A DNA stretch of 64,000 nucleotides from Methylotenera mobilis JLW8 (GCF_000023705.1 NC_012968.1:2418001-2482000); one strand, 5' to 3'; positions 31,360-41,207 are shown, counted from the first letter of the stretch. Made by a program: numbers and translations. The notes: generated from the sequence alone by a model not told the origin.

Positions 31360-32460
31360 ATGCGTAAAGGATTAAAACCCTTATTCATTGTAGCAGCATG
31401 CTGCCTCGCAATATGGGGACTCATTAGTTACAAACAACCCAAGCTCTACCATAGCCAAAGCTACGTATTTGGCACCCTGGTTGATATCAGCATCTATGGT
31501 GAGCCGGAACAGCGCGCCAAAGTGCTGTCTAATCATATTCTGCAGGACTTTCAGCAGCTGCATCAGCAGCTGCATGCTTGGAAGCCAACAACCGATAATC
31601 AGGCCAGTGAACTAGGTGCCCTAAACGCCGCATTCGCTTCAGGCAAACCGGTACAGATCAGCCCGCGCATGGCGGAAATCTTACTAGATGCTACTAGACT
31701 ATCCAGACAATCTGATGGCTTATTTAACCCCAGCATCGGCCATTTAATTGGCGCCTGGGGCTTCCAGCGCGATGAATTCAGTGCGGTTAATATCGATACA
31801 GCCTTAATCACCCAGCTGGTTAAGGCGAATCCCAGCATGTCAGAGATCGTTATTAAGAACAATACTGCTTACAGTAAAAACCCAAAGCTAAAATTGGATT
31901 TAGGCGGCTACGCCAAAGGTTATGCCTTAGATCAGGCGATAGACTATCTACGCAAGCAGCAGGTGCACAATGCCCTTATCAATATTGGCGGCAATATCAT
32001 TGCGCTGGGCCAACATGACGATAAGCCTTGGCGTGTAGGCATACAACACCCACGCAAACCCGGCGCGATTGCGTCGCTGGATTTGGATGATGGCTGGGCG
32101 ATTGGCACTTCAGGTGATTATCAGCGCTATTTTATGCTGGGCGGCAAACGCTATTGTCACATCATCGACCCACGTACAGGCTATCCAGTACAGCACACGC
32201 AGGCAGTTACCGTACTCATTCCGCCGCAAGCCGCACATAGCACGCAAGCTGGGGTTTTATCTGACGTTGCATCCAAACCTATTTTTATTGCGCCATTAGC
32301 CAATAAAGCAGAAATGGCAGCAGCAATGGGCGTCCAACACTATATGGTGATTGATCAAGCCGCGCAGGTATACATCACGCCAGCCATGCAAACCAAGCTC
32401 ACTTGGCTGGATACAGACCTCAAGAAGCATTTGCATGCGCAACCTACTGCACAACATTAA
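31360..32460 (+). CDS. apbE: ApbE-family FAD:protein FMN transferase
   Basis: Attaches FMN covalently to threonine or serine of extracytoplasmic redox proteins such as RnfG, NqrC and FMN-bind proteins. An N-terminal hydrophobic anchor (~residues 8-22) carries VAACC, a possible lipobox at Cys14. Family motifs are LDLGGYAKGYALDQA, NALINIGGNIIALG, TSGDYQRYF and HIIDPRTGYPV, with an aspartate in GVLSDVASK near the metal site. The length is 366 residues. It abuts gshB and overlaps the following NusG-II gene by 26 bases. No FMN-acceptor gene is visible in the window. Confidence 0.93.
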   Translation: MRKGLKPLFIVAACCLAIWGLISYKQPKLYHSQSYVFGTLVDISIYGEPEQRAKVLSNHILQDFQQLHQQLHAWKPTTDNQASELGALNAAFASGKPVQISPRMAEILLDATRLSRQSDGLFNPSIGHLIGAWGFQRDEFSAVNIDTALITQLVKANPSMSEIVIKNNTAYSKNPKLKLDLGGYAKGYALDQAIDYLRKQQVHNALINIGGNIIALGQHDDKPWRVGIQHPRKPGAIASLDLDDGWAIGTSGDYQRYFMLGGKRYCHIIDPRTGYPVQHTQAVTVLIPPQAAHSTQAGVLSDVASKPIFIAPLANKAEMAAAMGVQHYMVIDQAAQVYITPAMQTKLTWLDTDLKKHLHAQPTAQH

Positions 32461-32824
32461 CAGCGCCATCCAGATTGGCGATTGGTGCGTGCTCACTGCC
32501 GGCATCATCTTGGTGGCAGTACTGTTCCAACAATTATGGTCGCATCAAGATGCAACGCGCGTACAGATTCGCCATGGTGACCGCATCTACGGCACATATA
32601 GCCTCAACCAGCAGCGGGATATTCACGTACAGGGCGCGATGGGTGCTGCCACGGTGAGCATCTTGCATGGCAAAGCTAGATTTTCTCAATCACCATGCCA
32701 TAATCAGTACTGTGTACACCAAGGCTGGCTCTCACGCGCGGGGCAAGCCGCCATTTGTTTGCCCAATCAACTCAGCTTGGAACTTATTGGTGAAACCAAA
32801 CCTTATGACTCGCTCAACTATTAA
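32435..32824 (+). CDS. NusG domain II-containing membrane protein
   Basis: Protein of about 129 residues with one N-terminal transmembrane helix (WCVLTAGIILVAVLF) and an extracytoplasmic NusG-domain-II-like beta domain. The segment FSQSPCHNQYCVHQGWLS with two cysteines, followed by AAICLPNQLSLELIG, is characteristic of this family. It is commonly found beside ApbE and Gx genes. The open frame extends to 32351, but the ATG at 32435 gives a proper N-terminal helix and overlaps apbE by 26 bases. Its function is unknown; a role in flavoprotein maturation or membrane electron transfer is inferred from neighbours. Confidence 0.85.
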   Translation: MRNLLHNINSAIQIGDWCVLTAGIILVAVLFQQLWSHQDATRVQIRHGDRIYGTYSLNQQRDIHVQGAMGAATVSILHGKARFSQSPCHNQYCVHQGWLSRAGQAAICLPNQLSLELIGETKPYDSLNY

Positions 32825-32880
32825 CGCTATCATGACACGGTAAATCTATAGATACCTATAGACTCACCATAGATGCAAAC

Positions 32881-33417
32881 ATGCTGATTAAAACCACAAT
32901 AGAAGACCACCGCATTGCCAAACTGGCCGCAGTCGCTATTGCCCTGCATATGCTAGAAGCGGTAATCCCATCACCGCTACCGGGGGTGAAACCAGGCATC
33001 GCCAATATTGTGACTCTATATGTGTTATTGAAATATGGGTTTGCCAGCGCAGCTTGGGTAAGCATGCTCCGCGTATTTGCCAGCAGCCTATTGCTCGGGC
33101 AGTTTCTATCGCCAACTTTTATTCTAAGTCTAGCCGGTGCGATGTTAAGTTTAGGGGTACTAAGGCTATGCATGTACCTACCAAAAAAACATTTCGGCAC
33201 TGTATCACTCAGCATACTCGCTGCTTTTGCGCATATTGCTGGGCAATTGATTATCGTCAGGCTATGGCTGATCCCACATGCCAGCGTAGCTTACCTAGTC
33301 CCCGTCTTTGCAATGGCAGCGCTGTTTTTCGGCCTCATCAATGGCGTCATTGCCAACAAGTTACTCTATAATGAAACATCTACCATCGATACCGCATCTA
33401 AAAACAACCAACATTAG
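32881..33417 (+). CDS. Gx transporter family membrane protein
   Basis: Integral membrane protein of 178 residues with about five hydrophobic helices. It belongs to the family once annotated as heptaprenyl diphosphate synthase component I, now called Gx transporter. The conserved start ALHMLEAVIPSPLPGVKPGIANIVTLYVL is clear. It lies 56 bases after the NusG-II gene on the same strand, completing the ApbE/NusG-II/Gx trio. A substrate-translocating role, perhaps for a flavin-related compound, is suggested only by fold and context. The prenyl-synthase label should not be taken literally. Confidence 0.87.
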   Translation: MLIKTTIEDHRIAKLAAVAIALHMLEAVIPSPLPGVKPGIANIVTLYVLLKYGFASAAWVSMLRVFASSLLLGQFLSPTFILSLAGAMLSLGVLRLCMYLPKKHFGTVSLSILAAFAHIAGQLIIVRLWLIPHASVAYLVPVFAMAALFFGLINGVIANKLLYNETSTIDTASKNNQH

Positions 33418-33427
33418 CTAATCGACC

Positions 33428-34516
33428 ATGTTTCATACACTTACATCACATGCTAAAGCGCACAAAACCTTTATAGCAGCAGTGATGGTATCGCTGCTAT
33501 TGCATACGCTATTTTTGTCAGAGTTCTCTTTCACACTACCAGAAATAACTAATAACCAGCAGCAGCTTAATGTCAGGCTCACACCAACACCTGCGCCCGT
33601 CATGGTAAAAAAGATCTTAGAAAAAAGCGCAAGTAAACCTAAACAAAAGAAACCTGAAAATTCGAATACCGAAAGCAGTAAACCAACAGACAGCATCAGC
33701 ACGACGCCTACTGAAGATAAGGTTTATTTACCAGCAACCGACGATGCACCGGTACCTCCAGTAAATACTGAGCCTGAGGCGGCTAGCTTAGATGATGCCG
33801 TTATGCCAAGCGAACCATCCATGTCGGAAACGGAAGTGGCCGTAACACCGCCACAGTATATAGAAACAGAGTTCGAGGTATTTCAAGGTGACAGCAAGAG
33901 CGCGGTCGGTAATGCACGCATCACTTTCAATATAGATATGGCTGGTAGTTATGCAATCAAGAGCACCATTGAAGCCCAAGGGTTAACTGCGCTGTTCTTC
34001 CAAAACTTAGTACAAGAGAGCCAAGGAGTAGTGACAGAACAGGGACTAAAGCCCAGTTATTACTCGTACCGATACGGTAATAAAAAATCGCAAACCGCTA
34101 AATTCCACTGGGATGATAGCACCTTAACGATGCGTACAGAAAAAGGCGAAAAAACCGAAAAGTTAGAAGCTGGCACGCAAGATTTATTGAGTTTTATATA
34201 CCAATTCATGTTCACACCACCTTTGGTGTCTAACGCAATCAACATCACCAATGGCAAGACATTGCGTAATTACAACTACCGTTTTGAAGGGGAAGAAATC
34301 ATCTATTCAAAGCTTGGCGCGCTCAATACTATCCATTTAATCAGAGCTAACGCAAATAGTGAAGAGAAAACAGAATTATGGCTAGCCACGGACTACAAGA
34401 ATCTACCGATAAAAATCCGTAAAACTGAAAAGAATGGCAGTGTGATAGAACAGGTAATTAGTAGCCTTAACACTACACCAGCTTTGAAACCACAAGAGCC
34501 CGATGTCACCTGGTAG
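33428..34516 (+). CDS. DUF3108-domain protein with TonB-like N-terminus
   Basis: Protein of 362 residues and unknown function. The N-terminal ~35 residues hold one hydrophobic helix (AVMVSLLLHTLFL). A Pro/Lys/Thr/Ser-rich linker follows (~50-140), an arrangement like TonB. From ~145 on lies a DUF3108 beta-rich domain (TEFEVFQGDSKSAVGNARI, YYSYRYGNKKSQTAKF, ELWLATDYKNLPIKIR). Such domains are thought to be periplasmic. It starts 11 bases after the Gx gene and ends at a strong terminator, so it is probably the last gene of this operon. Confidence 0.85.
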   Translation: MFHTLTSHAKAHKTFIAAVMVSLLLHTLFLSEFSFTLPEITNNQQQLNVRLTPTPAPVMVKKILEKSASKPKQKKPENSNTESSKPTDSISTTPTEDKVYLPATDDAPVPPVNTEPEAASLDDAVMPSEPSMSETEVAVTPPQYIETEFEVFQGDSKSAVGNARITFNIDMAGSYAIKSTIEAQGLTALFFQNLVQESQGVVTEQGLKPSYYSYRYGNKKSQTAKFHWDDSTLTMRTEKGEKTEKLEAGTQDLLSFIYQFMFTPPLVSNAINITNGKTLRNYNYRFEGEEIIYSKLGALNTIHLIRANANSEEKTELWLATDYKNLPIKIRKTEKNGSVIEQVISSLNTTPALKPQEPDVTW

Positions 34517-34521
34517 TACTA

Positions 34522-34556
34522 AAAAATAAAGAGCGGCTTTGCCGCTCTTTATTTTT
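34522..34556. terminator. Bidirectional intrinsic terminator between the DUF3108 gene and pilY1
   Basis: A 16-base perfect stem (AAAAATAAAGAGCGGC and its complement) closes a TTT loop. A/T runs on both sides allow termination of both convergent genes. Confidence 0.93.
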
Positions 34557-34572
34557 AAACAATTGCTATTTT

Positions 34573-37500
34573 TTAATCCAGTAACTCACGCCAAATTGCC
34601 CGTTTACTTTGAAACTTGGCATTACCACTGCTAAATTCCGTGGTGACTGGCTCAAACTTTGCGTCTGCCGTCACTGCAGAAACCACTGGCTTACCTGCAA
34701 TATACATCACATTAAAACCAACAATAGGCGCATTGGTTTTTGTGGAAACCAACCCAGTAGATAGGTTTGGCGGCTTACCAGTATCATAGCTAAAGAAATT
34801 AAAGTAACTATAGCCACCAGGGCTGCAAACTGCATTAGAAGGTATAGTAGTTGGCACAAGTATCGTGCCAGCAACTAGTTGCCCTGCCACATTTTGCCGC
34901 TCAGCTGCTGTAGTGGTATCAGAGGCCGCAGGCACGTAGAAATTTACAAACCAGCCATCACCGTTGGTCATATCCACATTATTAGTTGACCCTGTACGCG
35001 TGTTGCTAGGTGCACTAAGCGTTTGCTCAACCAAAGTGTTACGCGGATTATCTATTGTAGGGCCATCGCTATCCTTAATTGCATAAAGTGTCTGCTGTTG
35101 TTTATCAGTCAAGTCATTAATCTCTAGATACTTACCCGTCCCAACAAATACAACGCGATACTCTCCCACCTTACCTAGCTCTGGCCGCACGGTAATCGGC
35201 TGTCTATTGCCTTGTGGGTCTTTTAAGATAGCCACAAGCTTAGGATTAGGGCTAGATGGCGTAGCACTGATATCAAAACGCCATAAATTACCTAGTAAAT
35301 CCCCGCCATAAATCCAGTGCGCTATAGTTTCCTTGTCCGCATCTGCAACATCAGACCAAGCAGAAATATCTGCCAAGCCACTCGGTGTTACATTATCACC
35401 AGCACTAGTACTAATATGACTAACAACTGGAACACCAGTCATGGCATTCAATACATATAACACGCCTTTACCACTTTCACTGCCGCCACCATTGTTATAT
35501 CCAGAGGTTAATACCACCACCCATTTATTTTCAGGTGTTTTCGTAATAATGGGGTTACCAAAACTATAACCCATATTATTATCGGTACGTGTACAACCCT
35601 CGCAATCCGAATTACCAAACTCCCATAAGAGGATAGGCGAATCTGGGTTAGTAATATCTAAAGCATAGTATCCTTTGCCACCAGCATTCAGGCCACCGAC
35701 TAAAATAGTTTTCCAAGCAGACCCGTCATAAACATCACCGACAACTGTGTCTCCATTCACATAATTGGTATGCATGGTTGAGTAGTTCTTATCAGCCAAC
35801 TTCCACATATTAGGAATCACCATACTTGGCACATAAGCCCAACGCTCTTCGCCTGTATCTGCATTAAAAGCATGCAGCATACCGTCATTGGTACCAATAT
35901 ATACCGTCTTGCCCCTGCCTGCAGTTATGCCACTAGGGTAGTTGTTTTCACTATATTTAAATACCGGATCACCTACAAAAACAGGTTTAGACTCCAGCGC
36001 ATCACCTAAAAATGCCTCGCGATAACGGAACAAGCGGTTCACAGGCGTGTTAGTACCTCGGTCTTCATACGTGATACTTCCACGCAAGAAGTTGACTAAA
36101 TTGGCTTCTTTAGCGTTTGGCTGTTGCGTAACCGCATCTAGCGAGGTCCATTGGCTCAATTTAGGCGCTAGATAAGCCTGTTGAAAATAAGACTGCTGTA
36201 CAGTTGTCATGTTTGTATAATCAAAGCTCACCAATGCCCCACCTTTATTCATCCAAACTTGCCTAGTACCTGCTGCGGCCTTAGCTGCAATTTGCCCAGT
36301 CCCAGCCTTAGCTGCTGCTACCTCGACCTTGCAATTTGTGCCATCCATGCTACCACCCACACAACTGCTTGCATTAGGAGTTACACAATAATAGATATTA
36401 CTGCCGCTAGTTGGCTCTGCCACAATCGAACTGGGTGCAGGGCATGAGGCAGTGACGATATCTTCAACGCTCCATTCTGCAGACTCACTCACTTCACCCG
36501 TCGTCGTGTTAATGGTGCGTCTTTCTAAGTTGCCTGTCCATTTAACTGTGGTGTAGCTCGCCAAATAAGCATAGTTATCCCCTTGCACAGGATTAAGCGT
36601 GCTGGTTGCGGCAGCTGCGCCTGCACCAACTTTTGCATTGATTTGAGTCAGTGCATCAGCTAAACCCTTGGTAAGCTGCGCCGGGTCTTTAGCACTAAAA
36701 TAAGTACCCTGCCCATTGACCGCTGCATGCCAGAGGTCATCCACCGCGCTTTCACTGTCTGCCACAGGCAACGGCCAATCCACTGTGGTAGTGCCTACGC
36801 CAGTTTTAAGCTTATAAAAATCACCTGAGGTTGCAGTTTTATAGTCACTGCTATACATTAAAGTACCGTCAATACCCAAGCCCAAGGTAAACGTGGTCAT
36901 GTGCTGCTTCGGGTTATTATCGGTACCACTTACAAACACATTATTCTCGCAAACATCCAGACCTATTGTCCCAGTACAGTTGCTTAAATCACTAGTACGC
37001 AGGTCAGTGTCATAATAATATTTAGCAACGTCGGCCAAGCTATTGGTGCTTGCAGTTTTTCCCTCATTCATCGGGCGTGGGACACCATCCCCACTATCCA
37101 TATTACCTACTTGACCGGTACCCGCAACATTTTTCACATCACTAGCCGTGTCTGTATTCCAGTAACCATCGGTGGTTAACAGTGCGAAATTCTGTTGGCA
37201 AGAGTATTGCACCGGATCGGAGGAACCTATAGGCTTTTTGCCAGCATAAATTCTGCCCACTACTGAAAGTGCAGAGCGCAACGGGGTGCCACCACTGGGG
37301 TCTATGCCAAACAACTTAGTGTACCATTGCTCTTTTTGGCTGCCAGTACCATTATCAAACTTGTTGATTGGTAAGTAATTGCTGCTTTGGCTGCTAATTG
37401 TAACAAAACCAACTCTGTAACGATTATCAATCGGTTTAAACGCCAAGCTAGCAGCAGTTTTCATCGCTTGTATACGCGTACGGTAATAGGTATACCAATT

Positions 37501-38958
37501 AGCAAAATTGGTCATTTCCTGCACATAACTACAGGTATTGCCGCAATCGGTACGTGCGGCTGACTTAGGATAACTGTTAGTTGAAGCAACAATATCGGTG
37601 CGGCTAAAAGTGTAAGGTGGCATCGCTGATCCACTGACACCACCTGCAGCATTCGCAACATTGCCATATGTCGCGCTATTGTTTAATGTAATTTGCAATG
37701 TGCCGTTACTATTAGTGCCTGCAGCAATAGCAGTGATAGTGATTGTAGGGGTATTTGCTCCATCAGAAACTGCTATGTAATCAGGGCTAGAAATACAAGC
37801 ATTAATTTTGGCAACAATTGCATCGGCTAACGCCTTACGTCGCGTATTTAAATTTGGGCCCCCTGTTGGGGTGTATGTTGCAGCGGCGCAACCAGTACCG
37901 GTGCTCATAATCTCCACACTATTTACTTTGACACTGCTGACAGTAGTAGTGCCGGAGCTACTTACATTCGTAACCGAGAACGAACCAGTCGCCGTCGCAC
38001 CAGAGCCTATATAGCGTGGGTAGATATAATCACCGGAGCGCGTTGATTTGCAGGTAGTCATTGATGAGTCAGTGCACCAACGCGACCTAGCTGGAAAGCT
38101 ATAACTAACACCAGCTACAGTCGTTGGCACTGCCGATAATACGCAATTAACTAGCTCAGACTCACTGCAATACTCGGTTGGCACCACTGAGTAGTAATAC
38201 GGTGCGCCAGACACCTTAATTAAATTGGCTAGCATACCAGACGTCGCCTGCTGATTTGGCACACCTGAAGTACGCCCATATTTATAGATTGCATTAGGGT
38301 AAAGATAGCCGCTATTCTTGCGGCATACGTTGGTGTCAATAAGTTCGCTGGCACTAGGGTCCCGTTTAGTGCACCAAACACGGTCCGGATAGTTGGTGGT
38401 GAGATCCACATAATTGGTGGTTACCAACAATTGCGTAGTATTTTGCTTATTGTAAGAGTCTGTCCTTACATTGGTCGGCGTAGTTTGGTCACCTCTACTT
38501 GTACCATCTGCATTCACACCTGCTGTATAGCGAATCGCCGGGTTGTAGTATTGGCTATTCATATCACTGTTCATAAAAGGTACATCACCGACTACGCACA
38601 TATCCAGCACACGGGTTGTACCACTTAACACGCCGGGGAGTACAACACCTTTTGGGTCTGATGCACTACTTGAATCTAGTAAATCATCGTCGCCACTATC
38701 ACGGCAATTTCTATCGTTGCTGCCTGGAGTCTGATTGCTATCGCTAATGTAATCTGGTGTGTAATCCTGCTTCATGCTTCCAGAGTTATCTAAAATAAAC
38801 ATCAAATTGGGCAGCACATTAGTGGTTGTGGCGTTTGCCAAAGGCACTGTAGCCAAATCAACCGTAGCTGCATGCACCGATAGCGGTAACATACCGCCTA
38901 AAAGTAAACAGCCAGCGATGGAACAAGAGGTTAACAAGGACTGTATATAGTTTTTCAT
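34573..38958 (-). CDS. pilY1: Type IV pilus tip adhesin/assembly factor PilY1
   Basis: Large secreted protein (1461 residues) acting at the pilus tip or in pilus biogenesis and surface sensing. A signal peptide ends near SVHAATVDL (~30). A von Willebrand A-like start follows with the MIDAS motif FILDNSGSMK (~50-62). The C-terminal third is the PilC/PilY1 beta-propeller (~985-1340), recognised by ALESKPVFVGDP, VYIGTNDGMLHAFNADTGEERW (abbreviated motif) and YGGDLLGNLWRFDIS (~1214). The middle region is rich in Thr, Ser, Gly and Asn and poorly conserved. Many cysteines suggest disulfides. It is the last gene of the pilE-fimT-pilV-pilW-pilX-pilY1 run. Confidence 0.93.
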   Translation of the reverse strand: MKNYIQSLLTSCSIAGCLLLGGMLPLSVHAATVDLATVPLANATTTNVLPNLMFILDNSGSMKQDYTPDYISDSNQTPGSNDRNCRDSGDDDLLDSSSASDPKGVVLPGVLSGTTRVLDMCVVGDVPFMNSDMNSQYYNPAIRYTAGVNADGTSRGDQTTPTNVRTDSYNKQNTTQLLVTTNYVDLTTNYPDRVWCTKRDPSASELIDTNVCRKNSGYLYPNAIYKYGRTSGVPNQQATSGMLANLIKVSGAPYYYSVVPTEYCSESELVNCVLSAVPTTVAGVSYSFPARSRWCTDSSMTTCKSTRSGDYIYPRYIGSGATATGSFSVTNVSSSGTTTVSSVKVNSVEIMSTGTGCAAATYTPTGGPNLNTRRKALADAIVAKINACISSPDYIAVSDGANTPTITITAIAAGTNSNGTLQITLNNSATYGNVANAAGGVSGSAMPPYTFSRTDIVASTNSYPKSAARTDCGNTCSYVQEMTNFANWYTYYRTRIQAMKTAASLAFKPIDNRYRVGFVTISSQSSNYLPINKFDNGTGSQKEQWYTKLFGIDPSGGTPLRSALSVVGRIYAGKKPIGSSDPVQYSCQQNFALLTTDGYWNTDTASDVKNVAGTGQVGNMDSGDGVPRPMNEGKTASTNSLADVAKYYYDTDLRTSDLSNCTGTIGLDVCENNVFVSGTDNNPKQHMTTFTLGLGIDGTLMYSSDYKTATSGDFYKLKTGVGTTTVDWPLPVADSESAVDDLWHAAVNGQGTYFSAKDPAQLTKGLADALTQINAKVGAGAAAATSTLNPVQGDNYAYLASYTTVKWTGNLERRTINTTTGEVSESAEWSVEDIVTASCPAPSSIVAEPTSGSNIYYCVTPNASSCVGGSMDGTNCKVEVAAAKAGTGQIAAKAAAGTRQVWMNKGGALVSFDYTNMTTVQQSYFQQAYLAPKLSQWTSLDAVTQQPNAKEANLVNFLRGSITYEDRGTNTPVNRLFRYREAFLGDALESKPVFVGDPVFKYSENNYPSGITAGRGKTVYIGTNDGMLHAFNADTGEERWAYVPSMVIPNMWKLADKNYSTMHTNYVNGDTVVGDVYDGSAWKTILVGGLNAGGKGYYALDITNPDSPILLWEFGNSDCEGCTRTDNNMGYSFGNPIITKTPENKWVVVLTSGYNNGGGSESGKGVLYVLNAMTGVPVVSHISTSAGDNVTPSGLADISAWSDVADADKETIAHWIYGGDLLGNLWRFDISATPSSPNPKLVAILKDPQGNRQPITVRPELGKVGEYRVVFVGTGKYLEINDLTDKQQQTLYAIKDSDGPTIDNPRNTLVEQTLSAPSNTRTGSTNNVDMTNGDGWFVNFYVPAASDTTTAAERQNVAGQLVAGTILVPTTIPSNAVCSPGGYSYFNFFSYDTGKPPNLSTGLVSTKTNAPIVGFNVMYIAGKPVVSAVTADAKFEPVTTEFSSGNAKFQSKRAIWRELLD

Positions 38959-38967
38959 GATTTAATC

Positions 38968-39633
38968 CTAATAAACAAATGCTTGCGTAAAGCTAAGCGT
39001 ATTTCTAGGGCCGGTTACACGCACGGTAACCCTATACATTGGCACATCACCCGAACTAGACAATTGCCCTCCGGCAGTACCATATTCCTTTGTAGTCTGT
39101 GAGCCTGGGCTTGTTGATGTAGCACCCAGAAGACATTTTTCTTTTGCTTTGTACAACCCGGTACTAGGTAATACCGTACCAGCCACGCACATTCTCTCTA
39201 CCACATAGCTTATAGTATTGCCGCTACTGTCTTTACCTGCAGAAATACCCGTGCCAGTCGCCAAACTAGAGCCAGTAGTAAAACGTGTTTTTGCATCGTC
39301 TTGGGGCGATGCATAATAACCATTATTCACGCTATCGTTATTGAGCAGGGCTGTTTGGTTTGCATCCAGCCACTTAATAGCAGTTTCAACACCAGTATCT
39401 GCCGATGCAGTTGCAGATTGCTTAAATGCCAAGTTACCTGCAATTAATGTATTGGTATCTACTGATCGAATCAATGCTACCGCTGCTAGCGACATCACTA
39501 CCAGAGCCATCAACGCAAAAAATAACACCACGCCACGTTGTTTGTACATACTGTGCTGTGTAGCACCGGCCTGCCGCATTGCAGTAGCAAGGGTGCTGTT
39601 TTCATTAAGTGAGTTCATGATGAATTTACTCAT
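38968..39633 (-). CDS. pilX: Minor pilin assembly protein PilX
   Basis: Inner-membrane-anchored minor pilin-like protein of 221 residues. A long hydrophobic helix GVVLFFALMALVVMSLAAVAL (~residues 34-54) follows a basic leader. It lacks the usual glutamate-5 pilin pattern, as other PilX proteins do. The following RSVDTNTLIAGNLAFKQSAT is a PilX hallmark. Its ATG overlaps the pilW stop in an ATGA arrangement, and pilY1 begins nine bases after its stop. It is expected to form part of the pilus-priming complex with PilV, PilW and PilY1. Confidence 0.88.
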   Translation of the reverse strand: MSKFIMNSLNENSTLATAMRQAGATQHSMYKQRGVVLFFALMALVVMSLAAVALIRSVDTNTLIAGNLAFKQSATASADTGVETAIKWLDANQTALLNNDSVNNGYYASPQDDAKTRFTTGSSLATGTGISAGKDSSGNTISYVVERMCVAGTVLPSTGLYKAKEKCLLGATSTSPGSQTTKEYGTAGGQLSSSGDVPMYRVTVRVTGPRNTLSFTQAFVY

Positions 39634-40709
39634 AATACGTTTCTGGACCAGATAATATTACGCAGTGGAATAATGGTTTCATAAACGCGATAGCGGTAAC
39701 GTTGCCAATCTGCAATGGTCGTCAGGTCAACCACAGGCGCTGGTGAACCCGCTTCATCAGGCCAAGCAACTGGCGCATTCAAGGTAACCGCGTCTTTCTC
39801 CAGCTGCCCATTTCTGGCCACCACTGCGACACGTACAGCCTTAATACGATTTCTATTTGCTACTGTTAGCCCTGCCGCGGCCCAAACACCAGTGGCATCA
39901 ACCCAAGCGGTGACTCTATTATTGTTTGCAGCGTCTGATATACCATACTGTGCCTGTATATTCACAATGTCTGCCACGCTGGCTTGGCCATTACGTTCAA
40001 GCATGGCGTTATTAACACCATAACCAACTGCACTCCAATTACCCAAACAGAATAAACTAGCGCCAGATTTTGCACTAGCTGCCACTTTACCGCCGCCATC
40101 GACGGCAACTGTTACTTTAGTAGTAGCAGTAACAGTTCTGATCTTTGTCATTGCGCAAATACCCTGACTCACGATCATGGCAACATTGTTGACCTTGCAT
40201 CCCATATTGTTATCTACAACAATTTCCGGTAAGCCAGCAGGATTACTGGATATCAGTGAAGAGAATCCACCCATAGGCGCATCACCATAACGTACCGTAA
40301 TTTGGTCACTACCATTACCGCCATCTACTATCGTGATCGGGAACATATCAAAGTCTTCAACAAACGGCGTATCTGGGTCATCATATGAAGGCGATGGACT
40401 ACATTGCATAGGTGAGCCTCTAGGATCAATTTCTGGCAAGCCAAATCCGGCCATTTGTACGTCTCGCTGAATATTGTAAAGCGCAATATTGCCGTTAGTT
40501 TGGGCATCAGCAGTACCGGTGGTACTACGCTTTTGACCCTCAAACACGGAGAAAACCTGCATAATCACCAAAGTAACCAGCATCCCAATCACCAAGCCAA
40601 CCATGATTTCAACCAAGCTGAATCCAGCTTGAGACATACTGATGGATTTGCGTCTGCAGTCATCAAGAGGCAGGATATTTGCATCATTTCTTTTAGTATT
40701 TATTAGCAT
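39630..40709 (-). CDS. pilW: Minor pilin PilW
   Basis: Minor type IV pilin of 359 residues. The prepilin peptidase site is G-FSLVEIMVGL (~residue 29), with the conserved glutamate at mature position 5 and a hydrophobic helix after it. IQRDVQMAGFG a little downstream is typical of PilW. The leader is about 29 residues long; a later start is possible because MSQAGFSLVE begins at an internal ATG. It overlaps pilX by four bases and follows pilV after 36 bases. Confidence 0.9.
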   Translation of the reverse strand: MLINTKRNDANILPLDDCRRKSISMSQAGFSLVEIMVGLVIGMLVTLVIMQVFSVFEGQKRSTTGTADAQTNGNIALYNIQRDVQMAGFGLPEIDPRGSPMQCSPSPSYDDPDTPFVEDFDMFPITIVDGGNGSDQITVRYGDAPMGGFSSLISSNPAGLPEIVVDNNMGCKVNNVAMIVSQGICAMTKIRTVTATTKVTVAVDGGGKVAASAKSGASLFCLGNWSAVGYGVNNAMLERNGQASVADIVNIQAQYGISDAANNNRVTAWVDATGVWAAAGLTVANRNRIKAVRVAVVARNGQLEKDAVTLNAPVAWPDEAGSPAPVVDLTTIADWQRYRYRVYETIIPLRNIIWSRNVL

Positions 40710-40745
40710 CTAAAACGCCTCTAATTCATATTCAACAATTGCAGA

Positions 40746-41207
40746 TTAATTTGATAGCACTCTAACAATTGAAGCATTCATTACCACATTATGTGCCTCA
40801 GCCTCGCCCGGCGCCTGCCAAGTCACTGTCACCTGAAACTGGTTCAAATCTGGCTGTGTCACGGTACGCTTACCATTAGGCAACAAGGTAGGAATTGCCG
40901 TCTGATTTTCCAGATAATTAATGGCATTATCTGAATCTGCCCATATCTGGCCTATTCTTTGCTGCGCCACATAACTTGCATCCGCACGATACTTAGCATT
41001 ACTGGTATTACTCAGCATAGATGCCTGTAGCCCAACCAATGCAAGAATGCCCATAGAAAAAATTACAAGCGCAATCAATGCCTCAAGCAACATCATCCCT
41101 TGCTGTGCTTTGGCACTGGTTACGCTGGCACATAAACGTTTGCTCAAAAAATTTGCTCTATTATTCACATTAATACCTCTTACACATTTAGCATTTGCGA
41201 GAGTCAT
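40746..41207 (-). CDS. pilV: Minor pilin PilV
   Basis: Minor pilin of 153 residues. The processing site is QQG-MMLLEALIALVIFSMG, with glutamate at mature position 5 and the PilV-type LLEALIALVIFSMGILALVGLQ helix shortened here to its key part. The leader is unusually long (~37 residues). The ATG at 41207 overlaps the fimT end by 20 bases. Together with FimT, PilW, PilX and PilY1 it should prime pilus assembly. Confidence 0.9.
   Translation of the reverse strand: MTLANAKCVRGINVNNRANFLSKRLCASVTSAKAQQGMMLLEALIALVIFSMGILALVGLQASMLSNTSNAKYRADASYVAQQRIGQIWADSDNAINYLENQTAIPTLLPNGKRTVTQPDLNQFQVTVTWQAPGEAEAHNVVMNASIVRVLSN

Noticed and set aside
32881-33417. Heptaprenyl diphosphate synthase component I
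   Set aside because: This older label comes from weak similarity; the protein is an integral membrane protein of the Gx family and has no prenyltransferase partner nearby.
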